DNA of 64,000 nucleotides from Palaemon carinicauda (lineage: Eukaryota; Arthropoda; Malacostraca; Decapoda; Palaemonidae): contig NC_090766.1 of the NCBI RefSeq assembly GCF_036898095.1, forward strand, positions 31,834,972 through 31,898,971. The letters are read 5' to 3'. Positions 1 through 11,060 of the stretch are shown piece by piece. The position numbers and the translations under genes are program-made. Each line of letters starts with the position of its first letter. Within the stretch, counting starts at the first letter, position 1. The notes beneath the pieces are model-generated. The model made no database searches. It had not been told where the DNA came from and saw only the letters and a program-made list of their open reading frames with translations.

Positions 1-374
1 GTGGAGGGTAGAGACCAGTATTAAAACAATAAAGGCATATATGCTCAAGAGTTTTTGACAAATATTCAAAAAACAAACTTAAGTATAGGTACCTGGTAAG
101 GAAGCTGACTCTGATGATTACTCTGCCTCATTAGTCCGCTATCCTCACGAAGCCCAGCGATCCTCTTAGGATGCTGAAAGACTCCCAGGAGCTGCTATAT
201 CCAGGGTGAACACCCCTATAACAGGACCTCATCAATACCCTTAATCTGGGCGCTCTCAAGAAACAATATTTTGACCACCCGCCCAATCAAAAAGATTGCG
301 AAAGACTTCTTAGTCTCCCGTACAACCCAAACCAAGATTAAAAATTTCAAGAGTAGATTAAAAGGATATTGGGA

Positions 375-1568
375 TTAAGGGAATGTAGTGGTAGAACCTT
401 CACCCACTACTGCACTCGCTGCTACGAATGGTCCCAACATGTAGCAGTCCTCATAAAGAGTCTGGAAATTTTTCAAATAATGTGAAGCGAACACAGATTT
501 ACTCCTCCAAAAGGTTGCGTCCATAATGCTTCTAAGGGGTCTATTTTGTTTGAACGCCACTGAAGTTGCCACCGCTCTAACTTCTTGAGCCTTAACTTTA
601 AGCAAATTTAGATCCTTCTCACTTAAATGAGAGTGCGCTTCTCTAATCAACAGTCTAATAAAATAAGACAACGCATTCTTCGACATAGGCAAAGAGGGCT
701 TTTTAACCGAGCACCATAAAGCCTCTGAATTACCTCGCAGCGGTTTGGTTCTAGTTAAATAAAATTGAAGAGCTCTAATTGGCCACAGAACTCTTTCAAC
801 TTCATTCCCAACAATCTCAGATAGACTGGGAAGTTCAAACGATTTAGGCCATGGACGAGACGGAAGTTCATTTTTGGCCAAAAAACCAAACTGAAGCGAG
901 CATAGTGCTTTATTAGCGGAGAACCCGATATTCTTGCTAAAAGCATGTATCTCAGTAACTCTTTTCGCAGAAGCCAAGCTCACTAAGAAAAGAGTCTTGA
1001 GGGTAAGATCCTTCAGGGAGGCTGAATTCAACGGTTCAAACCTGTCTGACATAAGGAACTGCAGGACCACGTCCAAGTTCCAAGCAGGAGTAGAAATATA
1101 ACGCTCCTTGGAAGTCTCGAAAGACTTAAGAAGGTCTTGAAGATCTTTGTTATTAGACAGATCCAAATTTCTATGCCTAAAAACAGAAGCTAACATGCTT
1201 CTCTAGGCTTTAATGGTAGATGCAGAAAGGGAGCTACCATTTCTCAGATAAAGCAGAAAATCTGCAATCTGCGCTACAGAGGTACTGGAAGAGGAAATAG
1301 AGGAGGACTTGCACGAGTCTCTAAATACCTCCCATTTAGATTGATAAATCCTGGTGGTACAGGATCTTCTATCCCTCGCGATCGCTCTAGCTGCCTCCTT
1401 CGAAAACCCTCGAGCTCTAGAGAGTCTTTCGATAGTCTGAAGGCAGTTAGATGAAGCGCGGGGAGGCTTTGATGAAATCTCTATATGTGAGGCTGACGCA
1501 GGAGATCCATCCGTAACGGTAGACTTCTTGGAATGTCTACTAGCCATAGAAGTACCTCTGTGAACCAT
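375..1568 (-). pseudogene. DIRS tyrosine recombinase (A1), one nonsense codon
   Basis: This would be the integrase-like YR that recombines a DIRS DNA circle into the genome. The N-terminal core-binding part (1568-1203) has the RxxRGFSKEAA...YQSKW pattern. A TAG at 1203-1205 then interrupts the frame, and the same frame resumes at once and runs to TAA at 375. In A2 the equivalent codon is TAC (Tyr), so a single nonsense change broke it. The catalytic domain shows the first Arg (SAKRVTE) and the C-terminal FASHYLK region with the candidate nucleophile Tyr. The HxxR box reads QEVR (A2 has HEVR), so the catalytic His is replaced by Gln. The N-terminal end overlaps the preceding RT-RNase H frame, as is usual in DIRS elements. 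Assignment to YR is firm; activity is very unlikely. Confidence 0.85.
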
Positions 1569-1569
1569 T

Positions 1570-3052
1570 CTCTCGCGGGCCAGAGGGGAGCAACCAACAT
1601 CAACCTGGTCCCTTCGTGAGAGGCGAACTTCTGAAGCACCTTGTTAAGGATCTTGAACGGTGGAAAGGCATAGATGTCTAGGTGAGACCAGTCCAGTAGG
1701 AAAGCGTCTATGTGGGCCGCCTCTGGATCTGGAACAGGAGAGCAATAAGTAGGGAGCCTCTATGTCAGAGAGGTCGCAAAGAAATCTATGGTGGGTTGAC
1801 CCCATGTCGTCCATAGTCTCTCGCACACATCCTTGTGCAGTGTCCACTCCGTGGGAATCACCTGTCCTCTTTGGCTGAGACAGCCCGCTAAGACATTCAT
1901 CTCCCCTTGCACGAATCTCGTCAAAAGAGAGATGTTTCGAGCTTTTGACCAAGTGAGAAGGTCCCTTGCGGTGACGTAAAGGGAGTGGGAGTGAGTGCCT
2001 CCTTGCTTCGAGAAGTATGCCAAGACCGTGGTATTATCTGCATTCACCTCCACTACTTTGTTTCTAACCAGACTATCGAAACTCCTTAATGCTAGATGGA
2101 CTGCTAAAAGCTCTTTGCAGTTTATGTGAAGACTTTTTTGGTCTGCGGACCAAAGACCCGAGCATTCCAGATTGTCTAGCGTCGCTCCCCAACCCAAATC
2201 CGATGCGTCTAAAAACAACACATGGTTTGGGTTCTTGATCGCAAGAGAAAGACCTTCCCGAAGTCTGATGTTGCTGTCCCACCAAGCTAGACAGGTCTTG
2301 ACTGGATCGGAGATTGGAATTGAGATCGTCTCTAAGCCCTTCTCCTTGTTCCAATGGTGGTTTAGGTGAAACTGGAGAGGGCGAAGGTTGAGTCTCCCTA
2401 CAGAGATAAACAGTACCAGCGACAAAAGAGTCCCCAGGAGGCTCATCCAAACTCTCACAGAGCAACTGCTTTTCTCTCGCAAGTGATGGACTTTGAGCAG
2501 AGCTTGCTCCATCCTGGTGGTAGACGGAAAAGCCCAAAAAACTTGACTCCTTATCTCCATCCCCAAATAAAGAATAGTCTGGGATGGAGTCAGTTGCGAC
2601 TTCTCTATGTTCACTAGGAGACCTAACTCTTTGGTTAGGTCTAATGTCCATTTGAGGTTCTCCAGACAGCGATTTAATGATGATGCCCTGATTAGCCAGT
2701 CGTCAAAATAAAGGGAAGCTCTGATCCCTGAAAAATGTAGAAAGCTTGCTACATTTTGCATGAGCCTTGTAAAAACAAGAGGACCAGGACTGAGGCCGAA
2801 GCACAGTGCTCGAAATTGGTACACTACTTTCCTGTCCACAAACCTCAGATATTGCTGAAAGTTTGGATGAATCGGGATGTGGAAGTATGCATCCTGAAGG
2901 TCGAGAGAGACCATCCAGTCGCCTTCCCTTACTGCTACCAAGACAGATTTGGTAGTCTTCATCGTGAACTTGTCTTGACAATGAACACATTGAGTGCACT
3001 TGCATCTTAAGTACTCCTGTAGTGAACGTGGCTGCCAGTTCATTGGAGCCAT
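1570..3052 (-). pseudogene. DIRS reverse transcriptase-RNase H-methylase-like polyprotein (A1), N-terminally deleted
   Basis: An open frame from 3052 to 1760 (430 residues) carries the RT palm. It shows SLDLQDAYFHIPIHP, then QFRALCFGLS, then the catalytic box as YFDDW (A2 has YLDDW), so both Asp remain. RNase H follows, with the expected acidic residues in LFLDASDLGWGA, CKELLAVHLAL and NADNTTVLAYF. The last one, in A2's NVLADCLSR, here reads NVLAGCLSQ, so that Asp is lost. The methylase-like tail begins at TIDFFATS and is cut by a stop at 1760, with its remainder readable in other frames to about 1570. The N-terminal RT fingers (GGWRPVLDVSAL in A2) are absent because of a deletion near 3015 that fuses gag sequence to RT. 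The length is therefore short for a DIRS RT. Confidence 0.85.
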
Positions 3053-3067
3053 CCCTTATGACCTTGT

Positions 3068-4678
3068 TCATGCATGACATAATTTGTACAGCAATACATT
3101 GTCCGCTGGAGAGACCTTCTTACTTAAGGCTCCCAGGGACCAATCCAAAAAATTAAATACTTCAAACACTCGAAAAACTCCTTTCAGGAGATGATCTAGC
3201 TCTGAAGAAGACCAAAAAATCTTGGAGCGTCTCATGGCTAAACGACGAGGAGAGTCCACTAGGCTTGAGAAGTCTCCCTGGGCATAGGCAGGTACTCCCA
3301 AGCCGAAAACTTCTCCTGTGTCATACCAGACGCTCGAGCGAGAAGCTAATTTAGAAGGAGGAAAAGCAAAAGCAGACTTTCCTAAACTTCTCCTGGAAAC
3401 CAACCAGTCTCCCAGTAAACGCATGGCTCTCTTGGAAGAACGAGAGAGAACTGACTTCGTATATGTAGGAGTCAAAGAAAGTCATGCCAAGAGTAAACTC
3501 AGACGGCGGAGAACGTGGAGCAGCCGTTACAAAATGAGTAGGAAAAAATTTCCCTAAAGAAATTCATAATTTTTTTTTTTTCTTTAAACAAGGGATTGTT
3601 GGACAACCCTAGGTTCCTCCTCATCTGAATGAATCCCCAAATGTACATTAGTTGAAAGGGGGTCATCAACTTCTTCTTCAGATGGCACATCATCTGACAA
3701 ATCTAAAGTCTTGCGAGAAGGAGATTTATATTCAGAATGACGTGAAGGAAAAACCTGACAGGCTACATCAACTTGTATATGAACCGAAGTTAAAGTTGGA
3801 GGGTCGATGTCACGTTGTGACTGCAGTGAATGTTATTCTAATACATGTCGTGACTGAGGTGTCTGCCGCTCAACGTCACGTCGTGTCTGCAGCTCATCGT
3901 CACGTTGTGACTGTGGTGGTTGACGTTCAAAGTCTCGGCGGAACTGCAGTGACTGCTGATCAAAGTTATGACTCGACTTAACTGACTGTCGATCAAAGTT
4001 ACATCGAGATTTATGCTCCGCATCTCGTTTAACAGCAAAGCTGACACTAGGGATAACGTCAGCGTGACGTAACAAATCTCGTTTAGAAGGTTGAAGACCT
4101 GAATCACGAATTCCAGAACCGTGACGTACAACAAGCAAAGGATCCTTTCGCACAGGAACAGGATCGTAAGCTTTCATTAAAGAAGAAAGCTTTAACAGCA
4201 TATCTTGCAAAACACTTAACTTCAGATCAACCGCACTCGGAATAGATCGTGACGTCGGAAATGTCTGTACATGAACGTCATCGCTATGAACAGGACTCTC
4301 ATGATGACTACAGCTAGGACGTTGATCTTGTTCTGAAGGAACTAATTTACGTTTCAATGGTCTCGAAACCTTACGGCAAGGTTTTTTAAAAGACGAATCA
4401 TCGGAAGACGAGGAGAACTTGGTCTCTCCTGTCTTATGGTAAGGACGTGCTTGAAGAGCAACGTCTGATACTTTTGAGGGACCGTCTGTTCGTTCATTTA
4501 CACCTCTCACTCCCTTAGGTCCTACGACATTCCTTCTCCCTGGGGTAGGGGAGCCTGAAAGAGGTCTCAGACTAGGCAAGCGACAAGCACGAACAGACGA
4601 ACCCTCCGCAACACTGAACATGTTTTTCGCACTTTCTTCACTGACTCTCGCATTTTTTAATAATTTCACATTAGACAT
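3068..4678 (-). pseudogene. DIRS gag-like protein (A1)
   Basis: Two gag pieces are readable. The N-terminal part (4678-3833) begins MSNVKLLK, matches A2 around 59345-59078, and holds the PGRRNVVGPKGVRGVN block, a Ser-rich stretch, a basic KRKLVPS segment and degenerate Arg/Gln/Asp-rich repeats. The capsid-like part (3475-3068) contains RSSKRAMRLLGDWL, SVWYDTGEVFGLGVP and FNFLDWSLGAL, all closely matched in A2 at 58100-57700. Frameshifts separate the parts. The first gag section with the Cys-rich finger, present in A2 at 59741-59400, is missing here. A structural nucleoprotein role is inferred from position only, since DIRS gag has no recognised catalytic motif. Confidence 0.75.
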
Positions 4679-4857
4679 GAATAAAGTTGATTTCTACCTG
4701 AAGCACGCAATTCTCCCTTAAATCAAAAGGTTAGAATTGCGAAATATGTCGTATAATGTAAGCTCATTAGTACAAAATGAATCACACATGCAAAAATTAA
4801 TAAACATATACATACAGTATATATAGAATAAAATGGAAATATATAAAGTTACCAAGA

Positions 4858-5095
4858 TCAGTGACTTGGGAGGAGACTAAAAAACTAGATCGCTAAGGAC
4901 TACGTTTTCAATCTCTCACCACACAGTGCCTTGGGATGAGAACAAAAATAGAACATGAAGGACTACGTTTTATGCTCTCTCTCTCTCTCTCCCCCCGTAC
5001 AGAGACTTGGGACGAGAGTAAATATCTGAATCGAGAAGAACAACGTTACTCACTCCCAAACACCTTGTACAGAGACTTGGGACGAGAATGAAGAT

Positions 5096-5098
<3 letters not shown>
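4858..5098. repeat. Degenerate ~65-75 bp tandem repeat
   Basis: The motif gacttgggacgaga recurs about every 70 bp (near 4863, 4928, 5003 and 5073), followed by an AT-rich spacer and a gactacgtttt or caacgttactc block. About four diverged units lie in the A1 leader. The unit is absent from A2. Confidence 0.7.

Positions 5099-5099
<1 letters not shown>

Positions 5100-5186
<87 letters not shown>
5100..5186. repeat. (CT)n microsatellite
   Basis: This is an almost pure CT dinucleotide tract. Arg-Glu repeat frames read through it on the minus strand are artefacts. Confidence 0.95.
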
Positions 5187-5189
<3 letters not shown>

Positions 5190-5901
5190 ACTCACAAGAG
5201 AATGGCTCACTCACTCTTCGTCAATAAAAGGTTATTTGACTAAAGGAAAATACTAAAAGGACTAAGAAATTGACAATTAACATGTTCCTTTAAATTAGTA
5301 TTTAAAAAACTTCAGTTTGTAAGAATGAACAAACCGTCAAAATCGATTAACTCTTTCTGCAAAGTAAAACCGTAATTCTCTCTTTCTCTATCGTAACGAT
5401 AGAGTGCAAAATGCGTAGCATAAATAAACTAAACGTTAGTTCATCTTTGAAAACAGCACGAAGACTATTCAAAGAATAAATTTCTTCTAAAAATATTCAT
5501 CAAATCAATCTAAACAAATATAAAATATAACATTTATCACAGTGTTTAGTATAAATGGAAAGAGAATCGAAGAGGGCTAATAAAGGCGGGTGAGATATAA
5601 AATATATAGAGGTAAATCTATAAAAATCAACAATAATTACTAAAAGCCTTTAACACACTTCCATACACTGAGGGAAGGGTCGGCTATCTTTTCTCTATGG
5701 AAAATCCAGAGAAAGATTAAAAATAGCAAGGGTAAAAAAAATTTTTCTCTCCTATCAAAAGAATTTCTTTTGAAGATCGTATTGCTTGAGAATAATCCAA
5801 CACGGCGAAAACCATAAAACCATGAACAAGTACTTTACCAATCAGTAGAAACTTGAGGTTAAGCGCGAGCGGAACCAATGCTGTCACTACCACCGACAGA
5901 G

Positions 5902-6064
5902 AAGAACTGAACTCCTGGAGAAGTATATGCGGTATCTGGCCGATAGTCGGCGCTGGTGGGCACACCCGGCAGCCATCATGGTGATCGCTCGCGAGATTTT
6001 GGAATCTGTCGACCGTCGGAAACGTCAGCTATATATATATTCACCGGTTAAGTTTAATATTTAA
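5902..6064. repeat. A1 right terminal inverted repeat
   Basis: This is the same sequence as the A2 right end (59934-60100): gagaagaact, the cggccgatagtcggcgctgg block, then the terminal ttcaccggttaag motif. In gene orientation it is the 5' end of the element. Confidence 0.75.
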
Positions 6065-6830
6065 AAAAAAGCATAGGCGTAATAATTTCTCTCTCGCGGA
6101 CGAGAGAGAAGTTCTCCCGAAAGAGGACGTCGCTTAAGACAAGTTTTCTCCTAGTTCTAGGGAAAAAACGTAGGCGTAAAAATCTCCCTCTCAAGTAAAA
6201 AAACTCCCTCTCGTGAACGAGAAAGGAGTTCTCCCGATGGGAGACATGGCCTAAGACAAGCTTTCTCCCAATTCATGGGGAAAAAAGCATAGGCTTAATA
6301 ATCTCTCTCGCGAACGCGAGAGAAGTTCTCCCGAAGGAGAACATGCCTAAGACAAGCTTTCCCCCAGTTCTATAGGAAAAAAGCAAAGGCGTAATAATCT
6401 CTCTCTCACAAACGAGAGAGAAGTCCTCCCGAAGGAGAACATTGCCTAAGACAAGCTTCCCCCCAGTTCTATGGGAAAAAAAGCGAAGGCATAACAATCT
6501 CACTCTCGCAAACGAGAGAAGTTCTCCTGAAGGAGAACATTGCCTAAGACAAGCTTTCCCCCAGTTCTATGGGAAAAGAGCGAAGGCGTGACAATCTCTC
6601 TCTCGCGAACGAGAGAGATCTTCTGAAGGAGGGCATCGCCTAAGGCAAGTTTTCTCCCAGTTTTACGGAAAAAACATAGGCGAAAAAATCTCCTCTCGTG
6701 AACGAGAGAGAAGTCCTCCCGAAGAAGGACATCGCCTGAGCCCAGCATACTCCCAGGGAGAAGTTCCCCCCGAAGGAGGCATAAGCCGTAGACTTGCTTT
6801 TCCCTAGCTCCAGGGGAGAAAGCACAGTCT
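6065..6830. repeat. Tandem array of ~95-110 bp units in B3 gag
   Basis: Seven to eight diverged units each contain ctctctcgcgaacgagagag, then agttctcccgaaggagaaca, then cctaagacaagctttc and a gggaaaaaa spacer. Each unit carries its own short inverted repeat (ctctctcg/cgagagag). Some units stay open on the minus strand and give repeated GKLVLGNVLL-type peptides, so the array probably expanded within a coding frame that has since decayed. Confidence 0.85.
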
Positions 6831-7379
6831 TCGGGGATGAGATAGCAGAGGTAAAACTCATTGAGCTGTACGCAACTACTTACGAAGGAGGGAAGGTTGC
6901 TGACTGTCTGAAGTTGGAAAGCTTTCCCTCGAAAGGGGAATGGATCTTTCACGCAGTCCAATTCCGAGGAAGGTTATCACTCCCTCGTAAGGGAAGGATC
7001 TCTAATCCCTGGAGGCGAACCTCCTGTCAGCAATCTGAGTTTCCCAATAAGTTGATCAAGTTGCAGGTTGACAACGAGTGTCACCTCGTAACATGGGCAG
7101 CTCATGAGCTGCCACATGACTTTTCCCTTCTGCTCTCAACCGAAGAGAAGAAGGGGGCGAACCCCTGCATCTTCTTTCGAGGTTTCTGAGAGACTCGAAA
7201 TCCTTAACTCAACAGGGAGCAAAGGAATTAGGGAGGTTGTGCTGTCTGAAACACGGGAGCGAAGGATTAACCCCGCGAGTGTATGATCGGAGATTTGCGT
7301 GTGTAGTAGCACTAATTGCGTGCGAACACCTGCGTGACTGGGGTCTGAAGACTCTGCCATAAGAGTAAAACTCCTGATC

Positions 7380-9009
7380 GTTATGGGCGTACGCGAACAC
7401 TCCACGTGACAAGAATCCGAAGACTCTCCGATATAAGAGTAATGCTCTTGATGACTTGTGTCACGAGGACCCGAAGGTTCAGCGTGATCGTGCGTGCCCC
7501 TAGAGGTTGTGTTGCGAGAACCTGAAGGTTCAGCGTGAACATACGTGCCCCTAGAGTTTGTGTTGCGAGAACCCGAAGAGCTAGAACAACAGGAAAACGG
7601 AAGTCTCCCTTGTCACGAGACACCGAAGTGTAAGCGAGACTAAATGACGAAAACCCAAGGTTTCAGAAACTACCTGTGAGCTAGTTGCTCACCGGGAATC
7701 CGAGGTTTCCTTGTCACGAGACCCCAAAGGGTCAGAGATCGCTAATTCAAAGGCGAGAGCAATCTCTCTGAAGATAGAAAGAAAAGCAAGGAGAAGCGCT
7801 CTACTGTATCTGACTTTTTCTAGAGCGGACGGAGACCCTCAAACTAAAATGCGAAGAAGAGGGTTCGAGGTTAGGACGTGCTTTGCCCTTGGCCTCTCTC
7901 CTGTTTTCTTAGATGATCCCTCACACGACGACGACAGCGAGGCAGAACGATGACGGGAGGGATCGTTCTTCTCAGGTTTGTGGCACGAGAGTATATAATC
8001 TCGAGGCAGGAAGTCTCGGTGAGAGACAGAAGGCGAGAAAGAGCGAGAATGATAACGTCTCTTCCTACTTCGCCTGTCTCTTCGGTGAGAATATCTAGGT
8101 GAAGGCGTACACGGGCGTGCGGGAGAGTTATCTCGCACGTCAGTGCCAACCGTAGGGAGTGTGCGTGCCCACAGGAGAAAATTCCCCATAGTGGAATCAT
8201 ATGGCCGCGCGAGCGTGCACGCATATCCTTGTGGATACGGGAGAAGGCTGGTGCGCCGGTAAGTGCTGGCGCGTGGATAAGCGTTGGCGTGTTGCAAAAC
8301 GCTAGCGCGTTGGTAAGCACTGGCGCTGCGAGAGAAGGCAGCATGGCTGCCTTGTCAGAAGACCTTCTAACAGTAGAAAGTTGACACGCAGGTTTTACCT
8401 GTCGCGTAGGATGGTGTTGGGCCGTATGTGCACGTGCAGGCGCAAAAAAGTGCCATCACGCAGGAGAGTGCCATTGCGCAGAGTTTGTGCGCAGGTGAGC
8501 GAGCGCATGGCACGAGATGGAGCTATGCTCTTGTTGAAGCGTATGCGCATGTTGGCGCATACGCTCTTGATGCCCTATGTTAGGGTAAGAAGGAAGCACT
8601 CTTAAGTTTGTGACGAGAGTGCTTAGACTAACGGCGAGACATTTCGTGAAGAGACAGAAGGCGAGGAAGAGCAAGAACAATTATGTCTCCCCCTATGTCG
8701 CCTGTGATTCCGGAGAGAACCACTGGGCAAAGGAGTGCGATCTCTCCTTTCCTCTTCTCTATCTCTCCCTCCTCGCCTCCGAAGAGGGGAGGACAATGAA
8801 GTGGAGGGGGAGGAGGAGAAGGTAATGTGAAGACCTCTTCTACATACTTGGCAGGGGAACTCATCCTCCGCAGGGTAGCAGAACACCCATGACCTCCATA
8901 ACGGGGTATAGGGAAAGAGGATCCACATCCAGCGGTGACATAAAGGCATCGTGAACACTTCCTCAAAAGAGGACATCATCAACAAAGAAAAAGAAAAAGG
9001 ATTAATCAA
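7380..9009 (-). pseudogene. B3 gag remnant with RS-rich segment
   Basis: Minus-strand frames at 8297-7839 and 9009-8623 show an Arg/Ser-rich basic segment (SPRYSHRRDRRSRKRR, then SFSPSVSHRDFLPRDYI) and a second similar SPSVSSRNVSPL end. This suggests an RNA-binding gag region duplicated about 0.7 kb apart. Diverged short repeats lie around it: a ~60 bp repeat with gttgcgagaacccgaag at 7450-7580, and an ~18 bp Ala/Thr-rich repeat at 8230-8330. Stops and frameshifts are frequent. I do not recognise a catalytic domain. Gag identity rests on position between A1 and the B-type right end. Confidence 0.45.
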
Positions 9010-9299
9010 AACTCAAAAAAAAAAAAAAGAAAGGCTAGTCTGCCAGCAAAAAAAGCAGGAGCAGAGGTGTTACCACTGCGACGGCTAATATTCGATTGGA
9101 GGTAAACAGCAGCTACCGACCGGCGGTCCCCCACCACTGACAGGTGGGTAATTACCTGTCCAGTCGTTAACGACCTTGTTAAGGTTTTTCTGCCGTATTT
9201 TCCAGCTCGCGCTAGAATATCTCCTATAGTAAAGAATGAGTGTTTGTATTTAGTGTAGGAACAAAAAGCATTAATGGCTGCCAGGAGAGAGGCGAGGAT

Positions 9300-9491
9300 G
9301 AGAGAGGACACGTCCGTCTACCATCCGAGCCGAGAGCAAAGTGAGCTCAAGCACACGTGTGTGTGAGGAGAGGGGGGGGGGGGGGGTAGCAAGCTACCCT
9401 CGTTAAAATTCTAATGGCTCGTCATTTCAGCTATGCCGAAAGTAATACCCCTATTATATAGTGTGGTTTGTATGTCAGTTACGGAACAAAT
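9300..9491. repeat. B3 right terminal inverted repeat
   Basis: This is a B-type right end (gene 5' end) terminating in gttacggaacaaa. It includes a 14-base G run at 9369-9386. C-type terminal sequence begins immediately after it. Confidence 0.8.
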
Positions 9492-9901
9492 AACATTTTT
9501 AAACATAAGATTTACCTAGTAGTTATATATATAGCTGATTAACACCTTTGGTGGAGGGTTAGACAGAGCCAATATAGTTGGAATATTTTACTAAGAGTTA
9601 ATACACAAACTTAAGGGTTCGTACCTGATAAGGAAGCTGACTTCAATGAATTCTTTCATTATGTCCGCTTTCCTTATGAGATCCAACGATCCACCCAGGG
9701 GGCTGAAGACCTCTAGGAGCTGTCAAACTGGTCAAAAAAAAAACCTCTATGTGACAGGACCTCTTCCAATACCCTTGTTCCGGGCACTCTCAAGGAACAA
9801 ATTGACCACCTGACTAAAATCAATGATTGTGGGAGACTGTCGCAATCTCCACAAACAACCATAAAAATATAAAAGTTCCAAGAGAAGAAAAAGGTATAGG
9901 A

Positions 9902-11060
9902 TTATGGGAACGTAGTGGTGGATCCTTCCCCCACTACTGCACTCGCTGTTACAAATAGTCCCAGAGTGTAACAGTCCTCATAAAGAGTCTGGACAAGTTT
10001 CAAATACTGTGAAGTGAACACAGATTTACTCATCCAAAAAGTTGTGTCCATAATGCTCTGCCACAATCTATTCTGCTTGAAGGTCACCGAAGTTGTTACA
10101 GCACTAACTTTATGCGTTTTGACCTTTAAAAACTTAAGGCCAGTCTCACTGTAATGCGCATGAGCCTCTCTTATATGAGTCTGATGAAGAATGAAAGGAC
10201 ATTCTTGACATCTGTAACGAGGGCTTCTTGATCGAGCACCAAAGAGCATTCGACTTGCCTCGCAACTCTTTCATTCTGCCCAGGTAAAACTTCAGGGCTT
10301 TTACTGGACACAGGACTCTCTCCAACTCCTCGCCAACCACATCCAAAAGATTCAGAAACTCAAAAGCCTTGGGTCAAGGTTGAGAAGAGCGGTCATTCTT
10401 GGCAAGAAAGCCTAACTGTAATGAGCCGATAGCTTCGTTATCTCGAAACCCAACGTTTTACTAAAAGCATGAATTCACTGACTCTTTTAGCTGTCGCAAG
10501 ACTAACAAAAAAAAAAAGAGTTTTCGTTGTGAGGTCCTTAAATGAAGTAGATTGCAAGGGCTCAAGCCTGTCACTCAAAAGGAACTTCAGGACTATATCC
10601 AGAATCCAAGCTGGTGAATCCTGGTTGTTTCGATGTTTCAAACGATTTGAAAAGTTCCTGTAGGACTTTATCATTCGAAAGGTCCAAGATACTGTGCCTG
10701 ACTACAGTTGTTAACACTCCTGTATCCCTTGATAGAAGAGGATGAACAAATGAGCTTCCTTCGAAGGTATAACAGGAAGTCAGCAATCACTGGAAGAGAA
10801 AACAGAGTTGACTCTGCACCATTCTCTAAAACCTCCCATTTGGATTGATAAATCCTGATGGTAGAAGTCCTTATTGCCTTGTAAAAGCCCTAGCTGCCTC
10901 CTTCGGAAAATCTCTAGCTCCTGTGAGTTTTCGATAGACTGAAGGTAGCTAGAAGAAGAGCTTGGAGACTTGAAAGGTACCTTTCCAAGAGAGGTTGTCT
11001 GAGTAAATCTACTCTTAATGGAAGGCTTCTAGGAGAGGCCACCATCCATTCCAGTATCTC
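9902..11060 (-). pseudogene. DIRS tyrosine recombinase remnant (C)
   Basis: The C-terminal piece (10249-9902) keeps FWMSKSVFTSQYLKLVQTL and the conserved GEGSTTTFP tail seen in A1 and A2. The HxxR box reads HKVS, so the second catalytic Arg is lost. Further pieces (10674-10438, 10786-10571) hold the SATAKRVSE-like first Arg box and the LDLSNDKVLQELFKSFETS segment in shifted frames. At least three frameshifts separate the pieces. This is a dead copy of the A-type YR. Confidence 0.75.

Larger units (their letters stand above)
4679..5690. other. A1 leader region replacing the gag zinc-finger segment; no gene seen
   Basis: The flanks match A2 (MSxVKLLK on the left, the atggaaaatcc leader on the right), but the middle is unrelated to the A2 zinc-finger coding segment. 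It holds a degenerate 65-75 bp repeat (4858-5098), a (CT)n tract (5100-5186) and AT-rich DNA with no coding signal. Confidence 0.6.
1..6064 (-). mobile_element. DIRS-like retrotransposon, group A copy 1 (A1), left end cut by window
   Basis: The order of coding remnants on the minus strand is gag (about 4678 down to 3068), RT-RNase H (3052-1570) and tyrosine recombinase (1568-375). This order defines DIRS-type elements. The first bases align with position 53941 onward of copy A2, so only about 340 bp of the left inverted repeat and ICR lie outside the window. Positions 1-374 are 3' noncoding sequence, nearly identical to 53941-54314. The right end (about 5902-6063) is the A-type terminal repeat, ending in the ttcaccggttaagtttaat motif. 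It seems to sit inside B3, whose sequence starts directly after it. The element is non-functional: it has a stop in YR, a deletion across the gag/RT boundary and a replaced gag leader. Confidence 0.85.
6065..9491 (-). mobile_element. DIRS-like retrotransposon, group B copy 3 (B3), upstream (gag/5') part
   Basis: The last ~190 bp (about 9300-9491) match the right ends of B2 (36890-37112) and B1 (33093-33184). Shared blocks are the gagccgagagcaaagtg segment, the ctcgttaaaattctaatgg segment and the terminal cagttacggaacaaa. Everything leftward to 6065 is low-complexity, repeat-rich coding remnant compatible with a gag leader. The RT and YR parts are not in the window, because A1 interrupts B3 at 6064/6065. 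Reading orientation is minus. Internal sequence differs from B1, so this may be a separate subgroup. Confidence 0.65.

Noticed and set aside
4970..5191. Arg-Glu repeat open frame on the minus strand
   Set aside because: It is a translation of the (CT)n microsatellite and has no other coding signal.
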